DNA from: Caldilineaceae bacterium SB0664_bin_27
GTDB taxonomy: Bacteria > Chloroflexota > Anaerolineae > Caldilineales > Caldilineaceae
Assembly (NCBI GenBank): GCA_009838625.1
Contig: VXRG01000185.1
Span: 53,873 to 106,078 of the forward strand
Length of the DNA stretch: 52,206 bases
Direction of reading: 5' to 3'
Shown piece after piece: positions 44,496-52,206 of the stretch (the stretch's first letter is position 1; the number at the start of each line of letters is the position of its first letter). The position numbers and the translations under genes were made by a program. The notes under the pieces are model-generated. The model was not told the origin of the DNA, did no database searches, and saw only the letters and a program-made list of their open reading frames with translations.

Positions 44496-45251
44496 CGGGT
44501 CACTTTTCGGGACTTACACCCTACTTTGAATCCGCGCCAACGATACCGCCTGACGCCGTGCGCCTTAGTTCAGAACAGAAAGTCGGGGCACGCTTCACCC
44601 GACCCTGCCGAGGCGCTCTCCCATGTAGGGCTGGTCGAATGGGCTGGAATTGAACTTGAGCGTTGAAGTCAGACGGTGGCAGACCTGTGAACTGTGTAGT
44701 TGACCTAATTCGATCTATTTTAGTCGGCCATCTTCCACAAATCAAGTTAATGACAACGTATAGGTAAAGTTCAGAAGGAGTTTCAGCTCTCGCAAACCTG
44801 TGCCAGCGATTGGACAATGACCTGTCCGAAACCGCCTATGAGGTGGGAGAAGCGCGGCCTCCGACTTCCCCCACTATGTTCCGGTAGGATCTGGCCTCGT
44901 GTCAGCCCTCTGCCCCTCAACTGACAGCCCTCGCGACAGTGCCAGGCCTGGCGCCTGCCCAGCCTCTCTCTCTTAAAACCTGGAAGCAATGCCACCCACC
45001 GACGGCATGGATTCCCGCCGGACAGTTCCCGCCCTGAAACTGCAATGCACACTTGGCGTGCTCCTCAGTCTCAGCCCGGGGGGGGGGCACAAAGGAAGAT
45101 CTCCTTAAATGTGCTATTCTGAATGACTGCAAGGGGGAAGGGTTTCTCGCTCGATAATCTGACACCCGGGACCGGTACTGTCTGTGCTTCGCTTTGGCCT
45201 ACCCTTCCTGACTACCATCTTCCCGCGGAAAAGACTTCAGGAGTGTAAAAC
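44496..45251. other. 756-bp intergenic region
   Basis: Between the divergent Nudix and dienelactone hydrolase genes. Contains the promoter candidate at 44717-44745 (minus), a run of about ten G near 45080, and a CAGGAG ribosome site for the next gene. Short frames on both strands show no recognisable product. Confidence 0.4.
44717..44745 (-). promoter_or_regulatory. Candidate promoter of the Nudix gene
   Basis: Minus strand TTGATT (44745-44740), 17-bp spacer, TAAAAT (44722-44717). It sits in the most AT-rich part of the gap and would give a leader of about 215 nt. Confidence 0.4.
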
Positions 45252-46010
45252 ATGTATACGACCGATCAATATGAAGGAATGCTTGCTGAAACTGTCGCTA
45301 TGCGTGGGGCAAACGGCGACCGGGTCCTTGCCTATAGTGCCCGCCCCCTTGGGCCAGGACCCTTCCCTGGCATCGTCCTGATCCACCACATGCCCGGCTG
45401 GGACGAATGGTACCGCGAGGCCACGCGCAGGTTCGCCCATCACGGCTACGTCGCCATATCGCCAAATCTGTATGAACGTTACGGGCACGGCTCGCCTGAA
45501 GACGTAGCGGCGGCCGTGCGCGCAGAAGGCGGGGTTCCCGATGACCAGGCTGTAGTCGACCTGGAAGCGGCCATGCATTACCTGCGTGCCCTACCCTATG
45601 TAAACGGAAAAGTCGGTGTATTCGGCACATGCTCGGGCGGTAGGCACGCAGTGCTGGTCGCGAGCCGCGTTGCCGGGTTCGATGCTGTCGTCGACTGCTG
45701 GGGCGGCGGGGTCGTAATGCCAGCTGACCAGCTCACTCCCCAGAGGCCTGTTGCTCCCATTGACTACACCGCCGACCTCGACTGCCCAATCCTGGGTCTC
45801 TTTGGGGCCGAAGATCACAGCCCCACCACGGAGGAAGTTGCACGCCACGAAGAAGCGCTCAAGGAACACGGTAAGGATTACGAATTCCACATGTATGAGG
45901 ACGCCGGCCACGGCTTTTTCTATTACCATCGCCCAAACTATCGGCAGGCACAAGCTGTTGACGGCTGGGAGAAGATATGGACGTTCCTTAGCCGGAACCT
46001 GGCAGCCTGA
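45252..46010 (+). CDS. Dienelactone hydrolase family protein
   Basis: 252 aa alpha/beta hydrolase, CAGGAG before the ATG. The catalytic triad is visible: nucleophile Cys127 in GTCSGGR, Asp188 in GAEDHSP, His220 in DAGHGFF. The Cys nucleophile is the hallmark of dienelactone hydrolases of chlorocatechol breakdown, but the family is broad and no catabolic partner genes are adjacent. No signal peptide. Confidence 0.92.
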   Translation: MYTTDQYEGMLAETVAMRGANGDRVLAYSARPLGPGPFPGIVLIHHMPGWDEWYREATRRFAHHGYVAISPNLYERYGHGSPEDVAAAVRAEGGVPDDQAVVDLEAAMHYLRALPYVNGKVGVFGTCSGGRHAVLVASRVAGFDAVVDCWGGGVVMPADQLTPQRPVAPIDYTADLDCPILGLFGAEDHSPTTEEVARHEEALKEHGKDYEFHMYEDAGHGFFYYHRPNYRQAQAVDGWEKIWTFLSRNLAA

Positions 46011-46069
46011 GCCGCGGACAAAGGGTCGGCTCTACCTCGCACCACTTCTTTCAATGGAGGCTGAAGACA

Positions 46070-46333
46070 ATGTGTACGATGATAGTCCAGAAAGTCCCTC
46101 TCGAAGGGTTTGGCAAAGGCAATAGCGGTTGGTTCGAGATGAACCAGGCCAACGTAAGCTGGGATCACCCCTTTCACGCGCCTGAGGAACACGCGCTCAA
46201 TATCGACTTCGTCAACGTAGCGTATGGGCCGGGCGCACGCGTAGCGGTGGAACTGAGCGTCGAGGGAGCCCGTCAACTGGTGGATACGATTCAGTCCGTC
46301 CTTGGGGAAGCCGAGGAAAAAGGGCTAATCTGA
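46070..46333 (+). CDS. Small DUF6295-like protein
   Basis: 87 aa, GGAGG about 10 bp before the ATG. Begins MCTMIVQKVPLEGFGKG and contains DHPFHAPEEHALNIDFVN, a His/Glu-rich stretch that could bind metal. It resembles the short uncharacterised family DUF6295; the naming is tentative. 60 bp after the dienelactone hydrolase gene on the same strand, so probably co-expressed. Confidence 0.65.
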   Translation: MCTMIVQKVPLEGFGKGNSGWFEMNQANVSWDHPFHAPEEHALNIDFVNVAYGPGARVAVELSVEGARQLVDTIQSVLGEAEEKGLI

Positions 46334-46428
46334 GCCATGTGGAGGGTAGATCGGGCTGCAGGCAGGAATGCAGGTCCGTCCCGCTTGATTCCCCGGCGGG
46401 CAAGCCGGCGTTCGAGCCCGTGTGCCCT

Positions 46429-47673
46429 TCAGTCTCGGTAAGGGTCGTACTCGTCTTCGCCGGCCATGGCTACGCCCAGCGGCCTGAGAGTGTGAAGAAT
46501 CTTAATCGTGTTGCTGTGATGGTCCAGTACTTCCGGAAGGCGCTTGTAAGCTTGGGGCGCCTCGTCGGTACCTGCGCCGCGCAGAGTGGCTCCTATTCGC
46601 CGAACCGAGTCTAACATCTGCTTGCGCCGGATCTGCCCTTCCTTCACTTGCACTTTGCGCCCCTTTTTCCAGCGGAAGCGGCCTGCTGCTTGCGTGCGCG
46701 ACATAAGTCTGCCCGCGCCGTGGACGGTCGAATAGAGCGCCATGCGGCTTTCTTTGCCCTCTACGCCCTCCAGGATGACTGAAATATCCCCCATCGATCC
46801 TCCGACGAAACCCTTTTGCCCGGGGAATGCCGGAGTTGCACCCTTGCGCGTGACCCAGAAAGTATCCCCGTTGTGCACCTCTTGCCAGGTGAAATTGTGG
46901 TGATTGTGAATCTCCTCGACGATTTCGGCCCCTAGCAGCCTGGCCACTCGATTGGCGACCCAGTCACGTCCCGCATAGGCATAACGCCCAGCCAATAGCA
47001 TGCAGGCCAGATATTCCTGGCCCAGGTTTGATTCGACATTCAGTAGGCTGGGAACAGATTCCAGGGCGCTTCGCCGGCGGCGGGAACGCTTGCCGGAAAC
47101 CTTTACCGGCTCCTGCCTGCCCCCCCGCTCTCGGTCGGCCGCCTTCATGTAGTGCGTGGCGAGACGGTGCCCCAACCCCCTTGACCCAAAGTGGACCCCG
47201 ACCCAGATTCGGTCCTTTTCGTCCTCGAAAATATCAACATAATGATTGCCGCTGCCCACCGTTCCCAGCTGCTCGGCCGCCAGCTTCTTTAGGCTGTAGG
47301 CAACGGGCAGGTCCCAGGCCGGATCGTCGTCGAAAAGTCGGTGATCGACTCTCTCCTTGTTCTTGCGCCCAATTCCGAAAGAGATCGTTCTCCAGACGTC
47401 ATCCATAATCCCGTCTATGTTTGCCCTTACCTCACCGGACGGGATGTCCAGACGGATGGCCTTGTTGCCACAGGCGATGTCGTATCCGACCCCCGCCGGA
47501 TTCAGCTTGTCTCTGTAGGCGACCACTCCACCAATCGGAACGGAATAGCCCAGGTGATGGTCTGCCATAAGCGCGACTGCATCGGCTTCGCCCGCGCAAT
47601 TTACTATCTGACTGACAGCATTGTCCAGCGGGTCACCCCAAACGGGCACGCCTTGAATAAATTCCACAGTCAT
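46429..47673 (-). CDS. rtcB: RNA-splicing ligase RtcB
   Basis: 414 aa GTP/Mn-dependent 3'-phosphate RNA ligase used in RNA repair. Metal ligands: Asp65 and Cys68 in GVGYDIACGN, His144 in GTVGSGNHY, His161 in VGVHFGSRG. The GMP-accepting histidine is His318 in YSTVHGAGR. A basic insert (about 189-203, KVSGKRSRRRR) is unusual. Shorter than the 480-aa type, as in the RtcB2/PrfH-side group. No archease or PrfH gene is adjacent. Confidence 0.93.
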   Translation of the reverse strand: MTVEFIQGVPVWGDPLDNAVSQIVNCAGEADAVALMADHHLGYSVPIGGVVAYRDKLNPAGVGYDIACGNKAIRLDIPSGEVRANIDGIMDDVWRTISFGIGRKNKERVDHRLFDDDPAWDLPVAYSLKKLAAEQLGTVGSGNHYVDIFEDEKDRIWVGVHFGSRGLGHRLATHYMKAADRERGGRQEPVKVSGKRSRRRRSALESVPSLLNVESNLGQEYLACMLLAGRYAYAGRDWVANRVARLLGAEIVEEIHNHHNFTWQEVHNGDTFWVTRKGATPAFPGQKGFVGGSMGDISVILEGVEGKESRMALYSTVHGAGRLMSRTQAAGRFRWKKGRKVQVKEGQIRRKQMLDSVRRIGATLRGAGTDEAPQAYKRLPEVLDHHSNTIKILHTLRPLGVAMAGEDEYDPYRD

Positions 47674-47743
47674 GAGTGAACCAAAAAGTGAGATAAGAGC
47701 CGTTCATATTGGTCACAAAATGCATGCGGTGACGGGGATTCTG

Positions 47744-48847
47744 CTAGTCCGGCCTGACCCCGGCATACACGCCCTCTGGCAGGAGCCGGGGGCGTTCGCA
47801 GTGAGTCGAAAGCTCCACGTGGCTGCCAGTTTCAGAGGCGACGTGAATAGACTCCATAATCTCGAGTACATGCAGTGCCACTTCGCCGTTGGCACGGTGC
47901 AGCCCGTCTTCAACCGTACTGACCACCATGTCCGCCGGGCCGATGCCGCGACTGTTGCCGGCATGACCGAATCGCAAAGGCAAATCCTTCCACGATCTGT
48001 CCGCGTGCGTTCGAACCTGCAGCGGTCCGCCGAATGTGTTCGGATCAGGCAGATTGAGTGTGCCTGTCTCTCCATACAACTCAATACGAGGAAGTGCGGA
48101 TGCCTGCGTATCAAATGTCGTGATTATGGTGCCAATTGCCCCGCACTCGAAGTCGAGAAGGCCTGCGACGTAGGTAGGGACCTCGACCTCAATGACCTCG
48201 CCCTTGCGGGGCTCGCTGTAGACCGTGCGCTCCGACCATGTAGCCCGCGCTGTACCCGTCACGCGCGTTACCGGACCTAGCAGATGAACCAGCGCAGTCA
48301 AATAGTAGACACCCATGTCCAACATTGGTCCGCCACCGGGCTTATAGAAGAAAGCCGGATTCGCGTGCCAATACTCGTGACCCCGGCTCATCATGAATGC
48401 AGTGGCCGCCACAGGAGCGCCAACGATCCCTTCATCGAGATAAAGTCGCGCCGACTGATAGCCGGCGCCAAGAAAGGTGTCAGGCGCGCATCCGATGCGA
48501 AGATTCTTCTTGTTGGCAAGCGCCATCAACTCTTTACCTTCAGCAAATGTCGCGGCCAGCGGCTTCTCGCTGTAGACTGCCTTTCCCGCCTCCAGCGCAG
48601 CCTTACCGACAGAAAAATGGGCCGGGGGTGGCGTGAGATTGAGCACCATATCTATGTCCGGCGCGCCATACAGATCCTCCGGCGATAGAGCTTGAAGTCC
48701 AAACTTCTCTGCCTGGGCCTTCGCCGCAGAAGGAACTGCGTCTGCGCAGGCCTTGATGTCGAACTCCGGCAGTTCCCGGCTGACTTCGATATACCTGGTG
48801 CTGATGATGCCGCAACCAACGAGACCGACGCGAGCTGGCAATTTCAT
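47744..48847 (-). CDS. Gfo/Idh/MocA family oxidoreductase
   Basis: 367 aa NAD(P)-dependent sugar or polyol dehydrogenase type. Rossmann motif VGLVGCGIISTRY (7-19), EKP motif at about 95-98 (VYSEKPLAATFAEG), and the C-terminal GFO domain with HANPAFFYKPGGGPMLDMG. GAGGG before the ATG. It follows the ThuA-like gene by 57 bp, a common pairing for sugar catabolism. Confidence 0.92.
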   Translation of the reverse strand: MKLPARVGLVGCGIISTRYIEVSRELPEFDIKACADAVPSAAKAQAEKFGLQALSPEDLYGAPDIDMVLNLTPPPAHFSVGKAALEAGKAVYSEKPLAATFAEGKELMALANKKNLRIGCAPDTFLGAGYQSARLYLDEGIVGAPVAATAFMMSRGHEYWHANPAFFYKPGGGPMLDMGVYYLTALVHLLGPVTRVTGTARATWSERTVYSEPRKGEVIEVEVPTYVAGLLDFECGAIGTIITTFDTQASALPRIELYGETGTLNLPDPNTFGGPLQVRTHADRSWKDLPLRFGHAGNSRGIGPADMVVSTVEDGLHRANGEVALHVLEIMESIHVASETGSHVELSTHCERPRLLPEGVYAGVRPD

Positions 48848-48904
48848 CTTGGAATCCCTCTGGAGTTGGAGGCTTTCAATGGCGGATGCCCTTCTCGATA
48901 CTCT

Positions 48905-49555
48905 TCAATCTCTCGCCGCCCAGATGATTCCCCTTCGCACGATCTCTTTGGCCTCCGGCACCTTGAAATCACTGGCCACGTGCCCTAAAGAGCAGTAAAA
49001 GATCTTACCCTCACCCCAGCGTCGCTTCCATACGACCGGCATGACGGTACCGTCGATCCAGGGCGTGTATTCCCCTGAAAACGTTGTCGTTGCAAGCACC
49101 TCGTTGCTGGGGTCGACGTGCATCAGGTACTGCTCGCTTCTCATCGCAAAGTCGTTCAGACCCGAAGTAATTGGGTCTCCGCGATCGACGATGTTGACGG
49201 TGTAGTCGATGATATTTCCCGGATGAGCTACCCACTGGCCGCCGACCATGAACTGGTACTCTGTGTTCTGGCGAAAAGCGTCCGCCATTCCTCCGTGCCA
49301 GCCGGCAAAGCCTGCACCCTTAGAGATCGTGTCCAGCAGGCCTTGCTCCTGCTCTTTGGTAATTGAACTCATCGTGTACACCTGCGTGATGACATCGTAT
49401 TCGGCCATGCGCTTCTCGTCTGTGTAAACGTCGAGGGAGGTCTCGACATCTACGTCAAATCCGGCCTCCTCGATCAACGGCGCAAATATCTCCACGCACT
49501 GCTTAGGTTCGTGGCCTTCCCAGCCACCCCACACCATTAACGATCTCTTCGCCAT
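48905..49555 (-). CDS. ThuA-like (trehalose utilisation) domain protein
   Basis: 216 aa, class I glutamine amidotransferase-like fold without a nucleophile Cys. Family features: [13 protein letters not shown] at the start, [11 protein letters not shown] (about 92-102), [17 protein letters not shown] near the end. AAGGAG 8 bp before the ATG. First gene of the pair with the Gfo/Idh/MocA dehydrogenase; ThuA proteins take part in disaccharide/keto-sugar metabolism. Confidence 0.9.
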   Translation of the reverse strand: MAKRSLMVWGGWEGHEPKQCVEIFAPLIEEAGFDVDVETSLDVYTDEKRMAEYDVITQVYTMSSITKEQEQGLLDTISKGAGFAGWHGGMADAFRQNTEYQFMVGGQWVAHPGNIIDYTVNIVDRGDPITSGLNDFAMRSEQYLMHVDPSNEVLATTTFSGEYTPWIDGTVMPVVWKRRWGEGKIFYCSLGHVASDFKVPEAKEIVRRGIIWAARD

Positions 49556-49957
49556 TGGATTGTAACTCCTTGTTGCTGAACCTGGTCGCGAGTTTAGGCT
49601 TTTGGCCTTCGCTTCTTCACTGGCGCGCGTTTGCGTCTTGTCGGAGTTCAGTTGAACCGGCTTACTCTGCAGGCTCCCTTTCGACGCAGTGAATGCCGTG
49701 TCGGCAAGTATAGCACCCGTACAGCGAAGCTACAACGAAAAAGCCCGATTGCGCGCAGTTCAAAGTGGGGTTAGCTCTCCTACAACACTGGCAACGACAT
49801 AGCCACTGCAGGGGCAGGCGAGGTGCCCGTCCTCTCGTCCCCAATGTTGTCAGCATTCGCCCGACTGAAACAGTGGATCGCTTACTGAAGGCAAACGTCG
49901 TAGGGAGCTCGCGCGCCTGGAATCCCGCAAACTACTGTTTTGTTGCAATTTGTGAGC
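49556..49957. other. Intergenic region between the ThuA-like and P450 genes
   Basis: 402 bp without a recognisable gene; holds the ribosome site of the ThuA-like gene at its left end. No clear promoter boxes were found. Confidence 0.35.
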
Positions 49958-50006
49958 GGTATACGGTCGGCTCAATGAACATGCCTGAAAGAGCCGACCG
50001 CATACC
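49958..50006. terminator. Long inverted repeat behind the P450 gene
   Basis: 16-bp arms GGTATACGGTCGGCTC and GAGCCGACCGCATACC with one G-T pair and a 17-nt loop. It starts 12 bp after the P450 stop on the minus strand. There is no long T tract, so it may be a factor-dependent terminator, an mRNA-stabilising hairpin or a small repeat element. Confidence 0.5.
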
Positions 50007-50018
50007 AATTGAGAAGGA

Positions 50019-51404
50019 TCAGCGGAGTTCGAACCGTAACGGCATCCCGCCCTTCGGATGCAGCGTAATCTGTGGGTCTAATTGGGCGGCATAGCCGTCC
50101 GGAATGCGAAGACGAAAGCGTTGCGCAATCGCCGCAGCGACTAAGACACTTTCCGTAAGGGCGAAGCCTTCGCCAATGCACTGGCGCGGCCCGGCGCCGA
50201 AGGGGATGTAGGCAAAACGGTGTCGATCAGACTTGCTTGCCGGGTTAAACCTCTCTGGATCGAACGCCAGTGGCCTGCTCCAGAGTTCCGGTAACCTGTG
50301 TGTTATGAAAGGGCATAGCGTAATGACCGCGTTCGCAGGCGTACCAAAGCCGCCGATGACGTCGGCCTGATTTCCCCATCGTGACATGGCATAGGCAGGC
50401 GGATACAAACGCATCGTTTCATCGAGCGCTTGGCGCGTAAAGACCAGTTTGGGAATGTCTTCAAATGTCGGCATCCGGCCGTTCAAGGTCCGGTCCACTT
50501 CATCCTGAACCTGCGCCTCGATCTCAGGGTATCTTCCCAGGCAATAGAAAAACCATGTGAGAAGAAGTGTTGTGGTCTCGTGGCCGGCAATGAGCAAAGT
50601 GATAACTTCGTCGCGCAACTGCTTCTCATCCATGCTCTCGCCAGTTTCCTCATCGCGCGCCGACAACAGCATTCCCATGAGATCGTTGCCCGGTGTTCCG
50701 GATGATCGCCTTTGGTCTATCATGGAGTAGATCAGTCGGTCCAGCCTGCCTATGTCGCGTGTTACGCGTCGTGTACTGGGCCAAAAAGGAACTCTCATCG
50801 TGTACAGTGATGCGGGCGAGACGACCAGCTTGACAAAGAGCTCATTCAGCCTTCCAAAAACGTCGCCCACTTCGCGGGCCTCGCCGGTAAGGTCGACGCT
50901 GAACAGCGCCTTGCCGGCAATTTCCAGGGTTAACTCCATCACCTCGCGGTCAAAGGCGACCACCTCGCCCGCGCGCGCAGCCTGCTCCCACCGGGCAAAT
51001 CGTCTCTCCGATGCCGCCGTCATGATCCGGCCCATCTCTTGAATCTGCGTACGGTGAAATGCAGGCTGGGCCAGCCGCCTCTGCCTCAGCCACAATTCGC
51101 CGTCATTGCTGAGAAGGCCTTTCCCAACCAGTGGATATAGCAGGAGAAAGGTGGGATGGGGCAGCTTGGTGAAATTCTTGAAGTTGTCTTGCAGTATGTG
51201 TTGGTAGTGGTCGGGGTGTACGAAGAGATAGCCCCACATGTGGGCGAAAAACCGGTACTTGGATGCGGTTCCTGCCTCGTCGACGAACTCCTGCATACAT
51301 CCGAGTGGATCCCGCCGAAGACGGTTGGCTGTTCCAAAGAACCGATTAGCTCTAGGAGAGGGTGGAACTGGTCGTCGCTTCATCGGGACGACAGCGCTGG
51401 TCAT
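50019..51404 (-). CDS. Cytochrome P450
   Basis: 461 aa, AAGGAG 7 bp before the ATG. Soluble bacterial type, no membrane anchor. I-helix AGHETTTLLLTWFFY, ExxR as ETMRL, heme loop PFGAGPRQCIGEG with ligand Cys409. The layout (PERFNPASKSDRHRFAYIPFG) resembles CYP102/CYP4-like monooxygenases acting on fatty acids or terpenoids. No ferredoxin or reductase gene is adjacent. Transcribed alone from the promoter at 51531-51559. Confidence 0.94.
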   Translation of the reverse strand: MTSAVVPMKRRPVPPSPRANRFFGTANRLRRDPLGCMQEFVDEAGTASKYRFFAHMWGYLFVHPDHYQHILQDNFKNFTKLPHPTFLLLYPLVGKGLLSNDGELWLRQRRLAQPAFHRTQIQEMGRIMTAASERRFARWEQAARAGEVVAFDREVMELTLEIAGKALFSVDLTGEAREVGDVFGRLNELFVKLVVSPASLYTMRVPFWPSTRRVTRDIGRLDRLIYSMIDQRRSSGTPGNDLMGMLLSARDEETGESMDEKQLRDEVITLLIAGHETTTLLLTWFFYCLGRYPEIEAQVQDEVDRTLNGRMPTFEDIPKLVFTRQALDETMRLYPPAYAMSRWGNQADVIGGFGTPANAVITLCPFITHRLPELWSRPLAFDPERFNPASKSDRHRFAYIPFGAGPRQCIGEGFALTESVLVAAAIAQRFRLRIPDGYAAQLDPQITLHPKGGMPLRFELR

Positions 51405-51530
51405 AAGTTTCGCTCCTTAACGCAGGCTCCTTTTACGCTCTATGTCAAAGTGCCATGCTCCTCATTTCGACACTTCATGAAGAGAGGGCGGCGCCATTGC
51501 AAGAATTCTGCGCTCTACTTCACTACACGA

Positions 51531-51559
51531 ATTCTATTCTTTCTCGTGTACCTGGTCAA
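51531..51559 (-). promoter_or_regulatory. Promoter of the P450 gene
   Basis: Minus strand TTGACC (51559-51554), 17-bp spacer, TAGAAT (51536-51531); one mismatch in each box. Leader of about 120 nt. It lies downstream of the terminator at 51649-51669, so the P450 is independent of the small ORF unit. Confidence 0.65.
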
Positions 51560-51648
51560 TATAGTTGTGTCCCTATTTGGGGAGAGTACCCGTTGCTTCT
51601 CCTGTAAAGTTCGGTTGAAAGCAGCGATCTCTGGCCCTCAAAGTACAA

Positions 51649-51669
51649 GACCCCGTCTAAGACGGGGCC
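51649..51669 (-). terminator. Terminator of the small ORF unit
   Basis: Minus strand GGCCCCGTC-TTA-GACGGGGTC, 9-bp stem with one G-T pair, followed by ttgtacttt. It closes the transcript that carries the 19-codon ORF. Confidence 0.7.
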
Positions 51670-51680
51670 CTGCGGCGTCT

Positions 51681-51772
51681 GGTCCGATAGCATTACTTAG
51701 AGAGCAATCTCCAGAGGTGATGCTACCGGACCAATACTACTACTACAGTTATCCATTGGGCATCACCTCCTT
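51681..51772 (-). promoter_or_regulatory. Two competing hairpins around the small ORF
   Basis: On the minus strand, GCATCACCTC inside the ORF (51723-51714) is the exact complement of GAGGTGATGC (51769-51760), which contains the ribosome site. The overlapping GGTCCGGTAGCAT (51732-51720) pairs with ATGCTATCGGACC (51693-51681) beyond the stop codon, 12 of 13 bases. The two pairings share bases and exclude each other, the layout of a translational attenuator. Confidence 0.55.
51697..51756 (-). CDS. 19-codon small ORF with strong ribosome binding site
   Basis: Encodes MDNCSSSIGPVASPLEIAL. AAGGAGGTGAT, fully complementary to the usual 16S rRNA 3' end, precedes the ATG with 9 nt between AGGAGG and ATG. 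Promoter upstream and terminator downstream frame a transcript of about 140 nt. The codons TGT-AGT-AGT-AGT give Cys-Ser-Ser-Ser near the start, as in leader peptides that sense an amino acid. No known family is recognised. Alternatives: a signalling or modified peptide, a leader peptide, or chance. Translation is plausible, not proven. Confidence 0.5.
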   Translation of the reverse strand: MDNCSSSIGPVASPLEIAL

Positions 51773-51791
51773 GTGTTAGAGATACGCCCAC

Positions 51792-51820
51792 AGTATTTCA
51801 TATCTTTCCTAGCTTGTCAA
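51792..51820 (-). promoter_or_regulatory. Promoter of the small ORF unit
   Basis: Minus strand TTGACA (51820-51815), 17-bp spacer, AATACT (51797-51792) with TGa before it (extended -10). Predicted start near 51785, about 30 nt before the ATG. Confidence 0.65.
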
Positions 51821-52206
51821 ACTCAGGTAATCAAAGAGGGCCGACCAGAATTGCAGTGAGATTCAGGCTGCCTCTGGGGAGTTATGCAAGGCCCCACAGC
51901 CCTCTACCCTCGAAAATCCCACTTCTGTGATGCACCTCGAAATTGGATGATTTTCATATGCATCGGCATGCAACCAGGCTTGGGGCGTGCCCTTCTTTCT
52001 CAGTTCTGAAAACCTCTACAGAACATAAACAAAACCTGTACAATGCCAACAGGCCACCAACCGCGAACTGCAGAATTTTTGCTCCAATCTTGCGGCCAGA
52101 ATCAGCGCGAAATCCCGCTCCCGGGGCGCCTCATTTTCCTCCGATTTTTGACCAAAAGTGTAACATCCCCATTGGAACATTTTTTTGTAACATTTTTCGC
52201 CCCTAT
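51821..52206. other. Right-end non-coding, AT-richer region
   Basis: No gene seen. The last 50 bases hold three AACAT motifs (GTAACATCCCC 52160, GGAACATTTTTTT 52174, GTAACATTTTT 52187). On the minus strand this reads as TGTTAC/TGTTCC repeats ahead of a T-rich segment. It could be the edge of a mobile element or of a regulatory region continuing outside the window. Confidence 0.35.

Noticed and set aside
50019..51756. P450 plus small ORF as a peptide crosslinking (biarylitide-like) cluster
   Set aside because: The 19-aa peptide has no Tyr, Trp or His to crosslink, and a terminator and a separate P450 promoter lie between the two.
52160..52206. Call of an insertion sequence end
   Set aside because: No transposase frame and no matching inverted end inside the window.

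Overview
The window looks like chromosomal DNA of a GC-rich, didermless-type environmental bacterium, most likely Chloroflexota (Anaerolineae/Caldilineae-like). That placement is inference from gene content: DnaD-like and DnaC-like replication proteins next to dnaB, class A PBPs with a TN-x-G variant of the GT51 glutamate motif, SH3/LysM/FAS1 surface proteins with Thr/Pro/Ala linkers, DUF2085 and a Ccm (System I) cluster. No marker gene here proves it. Promoters follow a clear sigma-70 pattern (TTGACA, 17 bp, TAnnAT, often with an extended -10).

Layout. 1-121 is poly-C/G sequence typical of a contig edge. 122-5241 (+) holds two sugar ABC permeases, a GH42-like glycosidase and a zinc alcohol dehydrogenase. 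5282-16061 (-) holds a DinG/XPD-type helicase split by an in-frame TGA, a LysM-FAS1 secreted protein with a duplicated unknown domain, and two class A PBPs with lipoprotein-type signals; tRNA-Cys(GCA) follows. 16663-19307 carries a zinc-ribbon/cold-shock protein, a queuosine-tRNA mannosyltransferase-like enzyme and a bifunctional nuclease. 19569-23981 (+) is a replication block: dnaB with a 204-aa mini-intein, a DnaD-like protein and a helicase-loader-like protein with two complete AAA+ domains. 24103-28825 (+) has an SH3 lipoprotein, a GH-A clan glycosidase and a GT39-like membrane glycosyltransferase. 29136-30579 has HxlR, an MBL hydrolase and DUF2007.

30710-38239 (+) is a cytochrome c maturation operon: ccmE (CxxxY type), a diheme cytochrome, ccmA, ccmB, ccmC, a 47-aa ccmD-like gene, a ccdA-like gene whose first membrane segment sits at the C-terminus (apparent circular permutation), a TlpA/CcmG-type thioredoxin, a glutaredoxin-like protein and DUF2085. 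CcmA-D would export or handle heme, CcmE carries it, and CcdA plus the thioredoxin supply reductant for the CxxCH motifs. ccmF and ccmH are not in the window.

38356-51404 is mostly on the minus strand: an orphan adenine methylase, an ADP-ribosylglycohydrolase fused to beta-rich domains, a lipoprotein with 21 plant-type LRRs, a Nudix hydrolase, then dienelactone hydrolase and a DUF6295-like protein (+), RtcB, a ThuA/Gfo-Idh-MocA pair and a cytochrome P450. Upstream of the P450 lies a compact, self-contained transcription unit (51649-51820, -) with its own promoter, a near-perfect Shine-Dalgarno sequence, a 19-codon ORF, two competing hairpins and a terminator.

The strongest candidates for something undescribed are the permuted CcdA, the small regulated ORF unit at the right end, and the DnaB-intein/DnaD/double-AAA+ loader module.
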